From positions 1 to 55,458 of the forward strand of contig JADZAA010000054.1 of the NCBI GenBank assembly GCA_020852855.1: a stretch of DNA of 55,458 nt, read 5' to 3'. The notes under the pieces were generated by a model, which had not been told where the DNA came from, ran no database searches, and was given only the letters and a program-made list of their open reading frames with translations. This DNA comes from Bacteroidota bacterium (GTDB lineage: Bacteria > Bacteroidota > Ignavibacteria > Kapaibacteriales > UBA961). Below, one piece after another: positions 8,995 to 18,151 of this stretch; position 1 is the first letter of the stretch; every line of letters begins with the position of its first letter. The position numbers were made by a program, and so were the translations under genes.

Positions 8995-9654
8995 TTATTT
9001 AGATGCTAGCTCGCTCAAATTCATTGATTTCACTATGCCTTTTGCAAAATCGGTTCCCGATTGTTCGCCGTCGGCTTTTATGGTCAGAATAAAACGTCCG
9101 CCGATTGCATAAGTTACATTGGCGTTTTTATCTTTTTTGTAATATTCTTCGAAGCCTGTTACATCCTTAATGCCGGAGTCGAATGTTTTGGTATATTTTT
9201 CGTCGTCTTCCATCGAAAAATTTGCGCCCCATAAAATAGTAAGCCCGCTGTAAATATCGAAAGCGGAGTTGTAATCGAATAATTCGACAGAAATGCGCGA
9301 AGTTTCGCCGGACGCTTCGGACGAACGTACAAAGTCGCGTTTGGCAGTAGAATACGACATTCCGGTTATATTCATGGTTGAGCCGCTTGGGTCTTCGGCA
9401 GTATAGCCGTCAACGGACGAAGGCAAATATTTTTGAAGTTCCTGATAGGGCATTGCCAAAGTATCGCCACGCTTGCGACGCTCGTCGCGACGTTGTTCGG
9501 CAGCATTAACCGCCTCTTGTGAATTTTCAGCCGCTTTGCTTAACTCTTGGACATTTTCCGCGACTTGTTGTATTTCATTGATTTTATCGCAACCGCCGCA
9601 ACCTGACATTACAAGCGTAAAAGCGACACAAGCTGAAAAGATACGAATTGTCAT
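8995..9654 (-). CDS. Putative lipoprotein with N-terminal coiled coil
   Basis: 219 residues from the ATG at 9654, preferred because it gives a compact signal with lipobox VMSGC. A start 12 codons upstream (9690) is possible; neither has a good ribosome-binding site. After the Cys there is a helical, Glu/Asn/Gln-rich stretch (about residues 22-60, likely coiled coil), then a globular part with motifs such as YSTAKRDFV and AIGGRFILTIKADG. No family recognised. It lies 55 bases upstream of the DUF4870-like gene on the same strand, so the two may form an operon. Confidence 0.7.
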   Translation of the reverse strand: MTIRIFSACVAFTLVMSGCGGCDKINEIQQVAENVQELSKAAENSQEAVNAAEQRRDERRKRGDTLAMPYQELQKYLPSSVDGYTAEDPSGSTMNITGMSYSTAKRDFVRSSEASGETSRISVELFDYNSAFDIYSGLTILWGANFSMEDDEKYTKTFDSGIKDVTGFEEYYKKDKNANVTYAIGGRFILTIKADGEQSGTDFAKGIVKSMNLSELASK

Positions 9655-9881
9655 AATTACACAGTCGAGTTGGTTAAACATAATTTTCATTCAAATTAAG
9701 TCATTTTTTTTTATTTGTCAAAGGATTATGTTGTTGTTCTTCATTAATTCTTGCGTTTATCTCTATCGCGGCGTTATATCGCGGCGGAATGTCGGCAAGG
9801 AAAATTAGGAAAAAGTACTGTAAAGCATTATATTTAGTTAAATTCGGTATAAATTTATATTCAAGACTCAGATTTTCGTTT

Positions 9882-10361
9882 ATGAAACGCATATTATCGA
9901 ATCCGGCACTTTCGTTGGCGGTGCGCTTAACGGTCGGGCTGATATTCATAGCCGCAGCAGTTGATAAAATCGCCGTTCCCGATGCTTTTGCCAAGAGCAT
10001 AAGCAATTATCAAATTATGCCTTTGTATTTGCTTCATATATCTGCAATAACGCTTCCATGGATTGAATTGTTGGTAGGCTTAATGCTTGTATTGGGCGTT
10101 CGTCTGCGGGCAAATGCGGCGATTGCAGGCGTTCTGTTGCTTACTTTTATCGCGGCTATATTGTGGGCTTTGTCGCAAGACTATAATATCAACTGCGGTT
10201 GCTTTGCTCAAAAGCCCGACGCGCCGCAACATAAAATCGGTGCGCAAAAGGTATTTGAAAATATAGGATTGACGGCTCTTTGTGCGTATATTTTCATGTT
10301 TCCGTCGTCTGTGGTAACGTTGGAGCGTTTCGCTATTGCCGAAAGAGAAATCGCGGCATAA
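9882..10361 (+). CDS. MauE/DoxX-like four-helix membrane protein
   Basis: 159 residues from ATG 9882 (MKRILSNPAL). About four membrane helices, the first with the family's RLTVGLIFIAAAVDKI start. Between helices 3 and 4 sits NINCGCF, a Cys-x-Cys pair. In MauE-like proteins such cysteines are thought to pass electrons or disulfides across the membrane. Relatives include MauE (maturation of methylamine dehydrogenase) and DoxX; no mau genes are here, so the substrate is unknown. A longer frame opens at 9789, but those residues are charged and unlike the family. The next gene starts 136 bases on. Confidence 0.75.
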   Translation: MKRILSNPALSLAVRLTVGLIFIAAAVDKIAVPDAFAKSISNYQIMPLYLLHISAITLPWIELLVGLMLVLGVRLRANAAIAGVLLLTFIAAILWALSQDYNINCGCFAQKPDAPQHKIGAQKVFENIGLTALCAYIFMFPSSVVTLERFAIAEREIAA

Positions 10362-10497
10362 ACTTGCACGCTAAATTCAGTAAAAAATCGGCTTGCGTTT
10401 ACAGCGTTTTCCAAATAAACCGAAGCGTTTTTCGTTCAAGCATCGCAAGCTTGTGTTTCCCCGAAAAATCATCAATCAAATACTATTTCCTCATAGC

Positions 10498-12693
10498 ATG
10501 AATAATGCCCTAAACCGGCTCGCCGTTGCGCGCCTGCCCCGATACTTTGTTGTTTTTTTCGCTGTTGCGTTTACCGTTTTCGGTTCGGCTTGCGCACAAA
10601 AGCCTACGAAGCAAGAGATTACGGAACAGATACTTTTCATGACGCTGAATCAGGGGCATTATTCGCCTATCGATATTAGTGATTCGTTGCCGCAGCGCAC
10701 TTTCCGTTTATTCTTGAAACGCTTGGATTTCGGCAAGTCTTTTCTGTTGAAATCCGACGTTGACAGTATGCGTCAATTTCTTCCGAAATTCACTGCCGAG
10801 CTCGAAGACGGACGCAGTCCGATTCTTGATTTGGCAAACGAAATATTGCCTGCGCGCACCGAACAAGTTCTGTCGTATTCAAAAGAAATATTAAGCAAAC
10901 CGTTTGATTTTGAGTCCGACGAAACTCTGCAAACAGACCCCGATAAACGCGATTATCCGGCAAATGAGGCGGAACTAAAAGAACTTTGGCGTAAGACATT
11001 GAAATTACAGACTTTACAGCGTTATATAACGCTGGTTGAAGAACGCGACGCGCCGGATACGGTGGTACAGTCGGCAACAAAGACCAAATCCTTAAAAAAC
11101 GCTGTAGCCGCAAAAGCCATAGAAGAGCCCAAGTTCCGTAAATCCGATAAAGAACTTGAAATCGAGGCTAGGGAAAAAGTGTTGAAGCAAATGACGGACA
11201 GGCTTTCACGTTTGGAGAAAGAAACCGACCAAGACCGTTTGGCGCAGTATCTTGAAGCAGTAGCATCAAGTTACGACCCGCATACAGAGTATTTCCCGCC
11301 GAAAGAGAAAGAAGATTTTGATATTCGAATGAGCGGAACACTCGAGGGCATAGGTGCAACATTGCGCGAGCAAGACGGAAATATAAAAGTCGAATCGCTT
11401 GTGCCGGGCGGGCCGGCCTGGAAAGGGAAAGAGCTGCAGCCCGAGGATATTATACTAAAAGTTGCGCAAGGCGAGGCCGAGCCGGTTGATATTACCGATA
11501 TGCGACTTGACGACGCGGTACGGCTGATTCGCGGACGCAAAGGAACGGAAGCACGATTGACCGTGAAAAAAACCGACGGACGCATTGTCAAAATTTCCAT
11601 AATTCGCAATCTTGTGCAAATCGAAGAACAATTTGCCAAATCGGTAATTATAGGCAATGATAAATCCGATGCTGTCTACGGCTATATAAATTTGCCGGCC
11701 TTTTATGCCGATTTTAACCGTGCCGAAGGGCGGCGGTGCTCCGAAGACGTGAGAAAAGAACTCGTTAAACTTCGTGCAGAGAACGTAAATGGCGTAATTC
11801 TCGACCTTCGAAACAACGGAGGCGGTTCGTTGCAGGACGTTGTGCGAATGAGCGGACTGTTTATCAAGGAGGGACCGATTGTACAAGTAGGCGAAAACAG
11901 AACACACCCGGAAATTCTTGCCGACCGTGACCCGTCGATTCTGTACGACGGACTGCTGGTGATTTTAGTAAATTCTTTCAGTGCCTCGGCATCAGAAATT
12001 TTATCGGCCGCAATGCAGGATTACGGCCGTGCAATTATTGTTGGCTCAAAATCTACTTTCGGCAAAGGAACAGTGCAGACTTTTATTGACCTGAACAATT
12101 ATCTGCCGGAGGAATATGCCTCGTTCGGCAAGCTCGGCGCACTCAAAATAACTTTTCAAAAATTTTACCGCATAACAGGAAAAAGTACGCAGTTTCGCGG
12201 CGTAACGCCCGACATTATACTGCCTGATATTTATGAATATATTCCCGTTGGCGAACGTCAGCTTGACTATCCTTTAAGTTACGATGCAATTCCTGCGGTA
12301 ACATTCGGAGAATGGCACGGATTGCGCGAGCAAATTCCGATGCTTAGAGAAAAAAGTGCGGCAAGAACAGCGGCTAATGCGGCTTTTAAGACAGTATCGG
12401 AACAAGCCGAGCGAATGAAACTGCGACGCAATGAAACGGAGGAGTCGTTGCGCTATGCAAAGGCCAAAGCAGAGCAAGACCAATTACGCGCCGAAAGCAA
12501 GGAATATGACGCAAGCCGTAAAGAAAATAAAAATATGATTACTCGCGCACCCAAAGCAGACCCTGCACCTGTTGCCGAGCAAAAAGATAAAATGGACGAC
12601 TGGTACAAGCAAATACGCAAAGATATCTACATAGCCGAAGCACTTGCGATTTTGGGTGATTTGCAAGTCCGGTCAAATACGATGAATCGCTGA
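10498..12693 (+). CDS. prc: Carboxy-terminal (tail-specific) processing protease, S41 family
   Basis: Periplasmic serine protease that degrades or trims proteins from their C-terminus. ATG 10498 starts a 731-residue protein with a hydrophobic signal (about 14-32). The N-terminal Prc-specific region follows, with RFLKRLDFGKS-type sequence (RLFLKRLDFGKSFLL). A PDZ domain lies at about 275-360 (GIGATLREQDGNIKVESLVPGG). The S41 core has NSFSASASEILSAAMQDYG (nucleophile Ser within SASASE) and STFGKGTVQ (catalytic Lys). The charged C-terminal helix resembles the long Prc/Tsp form rather than short CtpA. A strong terminator follows at 12778. This protease class often acts on envelope lipoproteins or peptidoglycan hydrolases. 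Confidence 0.9.
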   Translation: MNNALNRLAVARLPRYFVVFFAVAFTVFGSACAQKPTKQEITEQILFMTLNQGHYSPIDISDSLPQRTFRLFLKRLDFGKSFLLKSDVDSMRQFLPKFTAELEDGRSPILDLANEILPARTEQVLSYSKEILSKPFDFESDETLQTDPDKRDYPANEAELKELWRKTLKLQTLQRYITLVEERDAPDTVVQSATKTKSLKNAVAAKAIEEPKFRKSDKELEIEAREKVLKQMTDRLSRLEKETDQDRLAQYLEAVASSYDPHTEYFPPKEKEDFDIRMSGTLEGIGATLREQDGNIKVESLVPGGPAWKGKELQPEDIILKVAQGEAEPVDITDMRLDDAVRLIRGRKGTEARLTVKKTDGRIVKISIIRNLVQIEEQFAKSVIIGNDKSDAVYGYINLPAFYADFNRAEGRRCSEDVRKELVKLRAENVNGVILDLRNNGGGSLQDVVRMSGLFIKEGPIVQVGENRTHPEILADRDPSILYDGLLVILVNSFSASASEILSAAMQDYGRAIIVGSKSTFGKGTVQTFIDLNNYLPEEYASFGKLGALKITFQKFYRITGKSTQFRGVTPDIILPDIYEYIPVGERQLDYPLSYDAIPAVTFGEWHGLREQIPMLREKSAARTAANAAFKTVSEQAERMKLRRNETEESLRYAKAKAEQDQLRAESKEYDASRKENKNMITRAPKADPAPVAEQKDKMDDWYKQIRKDIYIAEALAILGDLQVRSNTMNR

Positions 12694-12777
12694 TTCCGTA
12701 CACATTGTATCGGAAAAATATCTTGAAGCGAATTTTTCCGTCAGAAATAATCCGCCCGCAAAATAAAGGTTCTTTTT

Positions 12778-12816
12778 GCCTGCTGAATTACATTTATTCG
12801 GCAGGCTTGTTTTTTA
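12778..12816 (+). terminator. Rho-independent terminator of prc, 17 bases before rmlA
   Basis: Stem GCCTGCTGAAT (12778-12788) / ATTCGGCAGGC (12796-12806), one G-T wobble, 7-base loop, then TTGTTTTTT. It ends only about 17 bases before the rmlA start, so rmlA needs read-through or a promoter overlapping the hairpin. Confidence 0.85.
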
Positions 12817-12832
12817 CGACCGAGAAAAATAT

Positions 12833-13744
12833 ATGAAAACTGTGGGAATTGTCTTGGCCGGCGGAAGCGGAACACGGCTGTATCCTATGAGTGCCGCAAT
12901 GAGCAAGCAACTACAGCCGGTCTACGACAAGCCTATGATTTACTACCCGCTTGCTGCGCTGATGCTTGCGGAAATACGCGACATACTCATTATTTCCACA
13001 CCGCATGACTTGCCGCATTTCGAGCGATTGCTGGGCGACGGTGCGCAATGGGGCATTTCCTTGAAATATGCGGTACAGCCGCGTCCCGGGGGACTTGCCG
13101 AAGCATTCTTGGTAGGACGTGATTTTATCGGGAACCGGCAAGTATGTCTGATACTCGGCGATAATATTTTCTACGGGAAACTTGATTTTTTACGTCATGC
13201 AATAGTTGCAAATACCGGCGGATATATTTTCGGCTATCATGTGCAGGATCCCGAACGCTACGGAGTTGTTGAGTTTGACGCGGATAGAAACGTTATCGGA
13301 ATAGAGGAAAAACCAATAAGCCCTAAATCGAATTATGCAATTCCCGGGCTTTATGTTTTTACGCCCGACGTAGTGCAAATTGCGGAAACGCTGGCACCCG
13401 GCGCACGCGGCGAATTGGAAATTACAGACGTACAAAAAGCATATTTGGCGCAACAACGTTTGCGGGTTGAATTGCTTGGGCGCGGAATTGCATGGTTAGA
13501 TACGGGAACGCCGGAAAGCCTATTTGAAGCAAGCTCTTTTATTCATGCCATAGAAAAAAGACAGGGAATGAAAATCGCTTGTTTGGAAGAAATTGCCTTG
13601 ACGCGACAATTTCTGAGCAAAGACGAATACTTGGAATCAATAAGCCGTTTGCCGAATTCACCTTACAAAAAATACTGCACGGCTGTTTACGATGAGTTCA
13701 CAGCACATTCCATATCCGCGCAACAGCAAAACATTGCACGATAA
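12833..13744 (+). CDS. rmlA: Glucose-1-phosphate thymidylyltransferase
   Basis: First enzyme of dTDP-sugar (dTDP-rhamnose) synthesis: glucose-1-phosphate + dTTP gives dTDP-glucose + PPi, in the cytoplasm. The N-terminus has the nucleotidyltransferase signature LAGGSGTRLYP, then KQLQPVYDKPMIYYPL. Further RmlA hallmarks are GLAEAFLVG, LGDNIFYG, YGVVEFD, EEKP and AWLDTGTPESL. 303 residues from ATG 12833 is the family length, though the tail after Tyr-Lys-Lys-Tyr (KKYC) runs about 25 residues with no obvious domain. rmlB, rmlC and rmlD are not adjacent. Confidence 0.92.
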   Translation: MKTVGIVLAGGSGTRLYPMSAAMSKQLQPVYDKPMIYYPLAALMLAEIRDILIISTPHDLPHFERLLGDGAQWGISLKYAVQPRPGGLAEAFLVGRDFIGNRQVCLILGDNIFYGKLDFLRHAIVANTGGYIFGYHVQDPERYGVVEFDADRNVIGIEEKPISPKSNYAIPGLYVFTPDVVQIAETLAPGARGELEITDVQKAYLAQQRLRVELLGRGIAWLDTGTPESLFEASSFIHAIEKRQGMKIACLEEIALTRQFLSKDEYLESISRLPNSPYKKYCTAVYDEFTAHSISAQQQNIAR

Positions 13745-13879
13745 ATACATAAAAAATAACATGACGGCAAAATTCCTGAAATAAATTAAGCACGATATTT
13801 ATCCGCAGTATATTTCCTTGTAAAAATATCCGAAAAATATATTAATTTGACATCTGCATTGATTTGTTGCGGCTGAAAC

Positions 13880-14494
13880 CTAACCAAGAAATTTATTTTT
13901 TTCCTGCAACAGCATTTTCGTTATGTATTGCAGTTTTTCATTCTCGGATTCGGCAGCTAACGGCAAATAGCGATTGATTGTATTTTCTATGTATGTCAGA
14001 GGATTGCGCTTGAGGCTGTATTCCAAGCACCTGAAATTGTCGAGCCTTGCCGTAAGACGAATCAGCAGACAATCTTCGCTGGCGCGTTGCAATGCGGCTA
14101 CTTGTTCATAGTCGGCGGCATCGGGATCGGAACGATGCTTGTCGAGATCTTTGGTAAGAACTTCCACAATATAGGCTACGTACATTCCAAAATTATAGGT
14201 AAGAATATCGTGAGTAAGACTACGGTCATCTTCCATAACGTCGTGCAATAATGCAGCCGACAAAATATCGGCATCTGCAATTCCTAATTCTTCGTGCAGA
14301 ATACGGCAAACGCGGGCACAATGAAAAAAATACGGACTGCCGTCATTGCGTTTTTTTTCTTCGTGAGTACATTCCGCAAACTCATAAGCCGCACGAAGCC
14401 TGTTCAGTTCGATAGGGTCGAGTGCAAGTCCTATGCGCCGTTCGAGCTCGTCGAGCGGAAAAGTAGTCAGATTATATGGAACAAATTCTTCCAA
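13880..14494 (-). CDS. Stand-alone RelA/SpoT-like HD-domain protein
   Basis: 204 residues resembling the N-terminal hydrolase domain of RelA/SpoT, which removes pyrophosphate from (p)ppGpp, with no synthetase, TGS or ACT domain. Visible motifs are His58 (GSPYFFHCARV), His84-Asp85 and Glu88-Asp89 (LLHDVMED), and FGMYVAYIVEVLTKD. In RelA/SpoT the fourth metal ligand is the Asp of LADRxHN. Here that segment reads LTARLDN, with Ala149 in the Asp position, so the metal site may be altered or inactive. The ATG at 14494 fits. It is divergent from the Xer recombinase gene and convergent with rmlA. Another HD-phosphohydrolase substrate is possible. Confidence 0.75.
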   Translation of the reverse strand: MEEFVPYNLTTFPLDELERRIGLALDPIELNRLRAAYEFAECTHEEKKRNDGSPYFFHCARVCRILHEELGIADADILSAALLHDVMEDDRSLTHDILTYNFGMYVAYIVEVLTKDLDKHRSDPDAADYEQVAALQRASEDCLLIRLTARLDNFRCLEYSLKRNPLTYIENTINRYLPLAAESENEKLQYITKMLLQEKNKFLG

Positions 14495-14687
14495 AGATTA
14501 CGTTAAGAGAATAATCGGCAACCGTTACGCCCGATATTTTGCGCCGAATGATGAACAAAACGGTAAGAGAAACTGCAACTTATCATTTTGCGCCGAAATT
14601 TTAATCTATTCATTGCACAATGCGCGAAGCGGCACGATTCTTCTTGCGGAAAACCGGAAAGTTACCGAAAATATTTTTGCGTGTTTT

Positions 14688-15584
14688 ATGGCTGTAAGAT
14701 TACCCGGATATATCGGAAAATTTTTGGAATACTGCGAATTGGAGCGCGGCTATTCGCCCCATACAATTGAAACTTATCGCTTGGCTTTAAGCGAATTTTA
14801 CGATTATCTGAAAGAAGATGCCCGTACAGATACCGATGAATTGACAGCAACCGATATACGCCCGTTCTTAGGTTGGTTGCATGACCGCGGCTTGGCAAAA
14901 AAATCTTTGCGTGTAAAGTTTGCGGCCGTTCGTTCGTTTTTCAAATGGTTGCGTCGGAAGAAAATCTGTTCAAAAGACCCGACGGCCGGCATTGCAACCC
15001 CAAAAATCGAGAAAAAATTACCGTCGTTTTTGCGGCCTGACGAAGCGGCGCGATTATGCGAAATATTCGATGTAAAAACGCCCGAAGGTGCGCGGAATGC
15101 AGCTTTGGCAGAATTGCTTTACGGCGCAGGATTGCGAATTGGCGAGGTGCTCGGGCTTGATATTCAAAGTCTTGATTTTGCAAGCGGAACAGTACGCGTT
15201 CTCGGGAAAGGACGTAAGCGCAGAATAGTTCCGTTCGGCGAAAAATGTACGGCAGCGTTAAAAAGATATATCGAATTGCGCCCTTTGTTAGTATCTGGTG
15301 ACAGCGGTACTGCTTTATTTCTGGGAAAATCCGGCAAGCCTCTCGGTGCGGCTGTTGCATATAAAATTCTGCACAAAGCGATGCTGCCGCTTACCGAAAC
15401 GCCGCAAAAAAGTCCGCACACCTTGCGCCACAGCTTTGCAACGCATCTGCTTGACGCGGGCGCAGATATAGTAGCCGTAAGTGAAATGCTCGGGCATTCT
15501 TCGCTGGCTGCAACACAACTTTACACTCACGTTTCTGTGGAGCGATTGAAAAACGCATATAAACAAGCGCATCCGAAAGCATAA
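14688..15584 (+). CDS. Tyrosine recombinase of the XerC/XerD type
   Basis: Site-specific recombinase, probably resolving chromosome dimers at dif. 298 residues from ATG 14688, exactly the Xer length. The N-terminal SAM-like core-binding domain (1-105) has ERGYSPHTIETYR. The catalytic domain carries the full set: Arg150 (GAGLRIGE), Lys174 (LGKGRKRR), His244 and Arg247 (PHTLRHSFATHL), His270 (LGHSS) and Tyr279 (QLYTH). XerC and XerD cannot be told apart by eye. A TATTTTTG box at 14672-14679 ends only 8 bases before the ATG; if it is used the mRNA would be almost leaderless. The frame is open upstream to 14433, but those residues are not Xer-like. Confidence 0.9.
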   Translation: MAVRLPGYIGKFLEYCELERGYSPHTIETYRLALSEFYDYLKEDARTDTDELTATDIRPFLGWLHDRGLAKKSLRVKFAAVRSFFKWLRRKKICSKDPTAGIATPKIEKKLPSFLRPDEAARLCEIFDVKTPEGARNAALAELLYGAGLRIGEVLGLDIQSLDFASGTVRVLGKGRKRRIVPFGEKCTAALKRYIELRPLLVSGDSGTALFLGKSGKPLGAAVAYKILHKAMLPLTETPQKSPHTLRHSFATHLLDAGADIVAVSEMLGHSSLAATQLYTHVSVERLKNAYKQAHPKA

Positions 15585-15631
15585 AAAAAAGTACCGATAC
15601 TCGCACAAAAACCGTATTTTTGCAACGGTTT

Positions 15632-15717
15632 GCCCGGATGGCGGAATCGGCAGACGCACAGGACTTAAAATCCTGTGAGGCGTAAACCTCGTGTGGGTTC
15701 AAGTCCCACTCCGGGCA
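15632..15717 (+). tRNA. tRNA-Leu (anticodon TAA)
   Basis: Acceptor stem GCCCGGA (15632-15638) / TCCGGGC (15710-15716) with discriminator A at 15717. Anticodon stem CAGGA/TCCTG encloses loop CTTAAAA; anticodon TAA is at 15666-15668. A long variable arm (TGAGG...CCTCG) marks a class II tRNA. The T-arm contains GGTTCAAGTCC. CCA is not encoded. A TATTTTTG -7 box lies at 15615-15622, just upstream. Confidence 0.97.
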
Positions 15718-15728
15718 CACATAGCGGA

Positions 15729-15764
15729 AGCCAACTCGTTTTTAACGGCGGGTTGGCTTTTTGC
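15729..15764 (+). terminator. Terminator after tRNA-Leu
   Basis: 10-bp stem AGCCAACTCG (15729-15738) / CGGGTTGGCT (15749-15758), one G-T wobble, 10-base loop, then TTTTTGC. Confidence 0.85.
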
Positions 15765-15877
15765 ATAATTGACTGCACCGAAATATAATGCTGTTCAAAG
15801 CTGCACAAACACCCAGGCAAAAAGCACAAAAACGGCAAAATCAGCGGTGCTGTATGAAAATAATCAGAGCAACTTCC

Positions 15878-15885
15878 TACTTTTG
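15878..15885 (+). promoter_or_regulatory. Possible -7 box of the kbl promoter
   Basis: TACTTTTG fits the Bacteroidota -7 consensus TAnnTTTG and lies 44 bases before the kbl ATG; GAGGCAGG at 15914-15921 is a fair ribosome-binding site. No clear TTTG -33 box stands at the right spacing, so this is tentative. Confidence 0.35.
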
Positions 15886-15929
15886 CGATGTAATCGCTTA
15901 TTTTTTAATTTTTTGAGGCAGGCAATTCC

Positions 15930-17132
15930 ATGTACGGCTCTTTTCGTGAATTTTTGACAAATGAACTCGACACAATACGCAACAGCGGGCTTTACAAATC
16001 CGAACGCATTATCATTACGCCGCAAGGCGCCGAAATTCGTGTGGAAGGGCGTGACCGGCCGGTTCTGAATTTCTGTGCGAATAATTACCTTGGGCTGTCA
16101 TCGCATCGGCAAGTAATAGAAGCGGCAAAGCAGGCTCTCGACACACACGGATTCGGAATGTCGAGCGTAAGGTTCATTTGCGGAACGCAGGATATTCACA
16201 AAACGCTTGAAGCGAAAATATCGAAGTTCTGCCATACCGACGATACAATTTTATATGCCGCTTGTTTCGATGCCAACGGCGGTGTTTTCGAACCGCTTCT
16301 GGGAGAACTGGACGCTATTATATCCGATGAACTGAATCATGCCTCTATTATTGACGGCGTTAGATTGTGCAAGGCAAAACGCTACCGTTACAAAACTTGC
16401 GATATGGACGACCTTGAGGCTAAATTGCAACAGGCGCGTGCCGAAAAAGCACGGTTTATTATGATTGCTACCGATGCGGTTTTTTCTATGGACGGAACAA
16501 TTGCGCCGCTTGATAAAATTTGTGATTTGGCCGAACGCTACGAAGCCTTGGTAATGGTTGATGAATGTCATTCTATGGGGTTTATGGGCAAAAACGGACG
16601 CGGCGCGACAGAATATTGCGGCGTAACCGGACGTGTGGATATTATCACGGGAACTCTCGGCAAGGCACTCGGCGGCGGTATCGGCGGCTTCACTACCGGA
16701 CGCAAAGAGATTATAGAACTGTTGCGGCAGCGCAGTCGCCCGTATTTGTTCAGCAACTCGCTTCCGCCGTCGGTTGTAGGTGCTTCAATAGCAATTTTCG
16801 ACGTTCTTTCGCATACTACGGAGTTGCGCGACCGTTTGGAAGAAAATACTGCATATTTCCGCAATAAAATGTCGGCTTTCGGCTTCGACATTAAGCCGGG
16901 AACACATCCGATAACGCCGATTATGCTGTATGATGCCGTGACAGCACAACAATTTGCAGCCAAATTACTCGATGAGGACATATACGTAACAGGGTTTTTC
17001 TACCCGGTTGTACCAAAAGGACTTGCACGTATTCGTGTTCAGATTTCGGCGGCTCACACGCACGAACATCTTGACCGTGCAATCAATGGTTTTGCAAAAA
17101 TAGGGCGCGAACTCGGCGTTATAGGCAAATGA
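15930..17132 (+). CDS. kbl: 2-amino-3-ketobutyrate CoA ligase (glycine C-acetyltransferase)
   Basis: PLP enzyme of threonine breakdown: 2-amino-3-oxobutyrate + CoA gives glycine + acetyl-CoA. 400 residues, the usual length. Visible features are NFCANNYLGLSSH, GMSSVRFICGTQDIHK, DELNHASIIDGVRL, VDECHSMGFMG (PLP-binding Asp and His) and TGTLGKALGGG with the Schiff-base Lys. The motif set matches Kbl better than BioF, ALAS or serine palmitoyltransferase. Its TGA overlaps the ATG of the next gene (ATGA), so the two are translationally coupled. Threonine dehydrogenase is not adjacent. Confidence 0.92.
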   Translation: MYGSFREFLTNELDTIRNSGLYKSERIIITPQGAEIRVEGRDRPVLNFCANNYLGLSSHRQVIEAAKQALDTHGFGMSSVRFICGTQDIHKTLEAKISKFCHTDDTILYAACFDANGGVFEPLLGELDAIISDELNHASIIDGVRLCKAKRYRYKTCDMDDLEAKLQQARAEKARFIMIATDAVFSMDGTIAPLDKICDLAERYEALVMVDECHSMGFMGKNGRGATEYCGVTGRVDIITGTLGKALGGGIGGFTTGRKEIIELLRQRSRPYLFSNSLPPSVVGASIAIFDVLSHTTELRDRLEENTAYFRNKMSAFGFDIKPGTHPITPIMLYDAVTAQQFAAKLLDEDIYVTGFFYPVVPKGLARIRVQISAAHTHEHLDRAINGFAKIGRELGVIGK

Positions 17133-18151
17133 TAGGGAACAATGTGCGAGTCGGCGTAGTCGGTACGGGGCATTTAGGGGCAATTCACGCAAAGCTGTGG
17201 AAAAATTGCACCGGTGCCGAACTTGCCGGAATATTCGATGCAGACACGGAACGCAGTTGCAAAATCGCTGCCGAGCATGGGATAAAGGCTTTTGAATCTT
17301 TGGGCGAAACGCTGGATTCCTGCGATGCGATAACAATAGCTACGCCTACTTCGGTGCATTTCGATATAGCGCGGGAGGCATTGCTTCGCGGCAAACATTG
17401 TTTTATAGAAAAGCCGATAACCGTTTCCTATGCGGAAGCCGAAAGTTTGATTGAAAAGGCAGAAAGAGTAAAGCGCGTAATACAAGTCGGTCATGTAGAG
17501 CGATTTAATCCCGGAATTACCGCACTTTCGGGCTATAAAATCGCACCTATGTTTATCGAGGCGCATCGTTTGGCGCAATTTAAACCGCGCGCTACCGATG
17601 TTTCGGTTGTGTTGGATTTGATGATACACGACTTGGATATAGTGTTATGGCTTGTGAAGTCGCCCGTAGTTTCGGTTGCGGCTCACGGAGTAAGTGTTCT
17701 TACAGATACAACCGATATTGCCAATGCGCGAATAACATTTGCCAATGGTTGTGTGGCAAATATAACGGCATCGCGCATATCGGCACAACCTATGCGCAAA
17801 CTCCGTATGTTCCAACGAGATGCATACATTTCGGTGGATTTTGCAAAAGGCGAGTCGGAAATTTATCGTTTAACCGATGAAGCATTGCCGCCGTCTGCCC
17901 GCGCCACAACGCTCGGCAATATAGAAACAGGCTCGCGCAATGTATCCATCGTCTTTGAAAAGCCGCTTTCACAGACTGTAAATGCAATTGCCGAAGAACA
18001 AAAGGCATTTATTGAATCAATCTGTTCCGGCAGACCGGTTGCTGTTTCGGCGCGTGAAGCAGCGGAGGCTTTGCGACTTGCCGAAATAATAACCGATGAA
18101 ATTGTTGCGCAAAGCCGCAATATACTTGTCGGGAATAATGGAAAAATATAA
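17129..18151 (+). CDS. Gfo/Idh/MocA-family oxidoreductase
   Basis: NAD(P)-dependent sugar-type dehydrogenase of 340 residues. The N-terminal Rossmann fold has GVVGTGHLGAIHAKL, then the family's EKPIT motif (about 94-98). GHVERFNPGI and the substrate-domain segment DLMIHDLDIVLWL follow. This pattern resembles UDP-GlcNAc 3-dehydrogenases (GnnA-like) that prepare sugars for lipid A, but the substrate cannot be fixed from sequence. The start ATG overlaps the kbl stop by 4 bases. No aminotransferase (GnnB) or lpx gene is adjacent, which weakens the lipid A idea. Confidence 0.85.
   Translation: MIGNNVRVGVVGTGHLGAIHAKLWKNCTGAELAGIFDADTERSCKIAAEHGIKAFESLGETLDSCDAITIATPTSVHFDIAREALLRGKHCFIEKPITVSYAEAESLIEKAERVKRVIQVGHVERFNPGITALSGYKIAPMFIEAHRLAQFKPRATDVSVVLDLMIHDLDIVLWLVKSPVVSVAAHGVSVLTDTTDIANARITFANGCVANITASRISAQPMRKLRMFQRDAYISVDFAKGESEIYRLTDEALPPSARATTLGNIETGSRNVSIVFEKPLSQTVNAIAEEQKAFIESICSGRPVAVSAREAAEALRLAEIITDEIVAQSRNILVGNNGKI

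Noticed and set aside
14433-15717. Recombinase gene next to a tRNA, as in an integrated element
   Set aside because: The recombinase has the length and motifs of housekeeping Xer proteins, and no direct repeat of the tRNA 3' end, phage gene or composition shift is seen nearby.
15769-15957. 62-codon frame before kbl
   Set aside because: It overlaps the kbl promoter and start, has no ribosome-binding site and no signal or domain.
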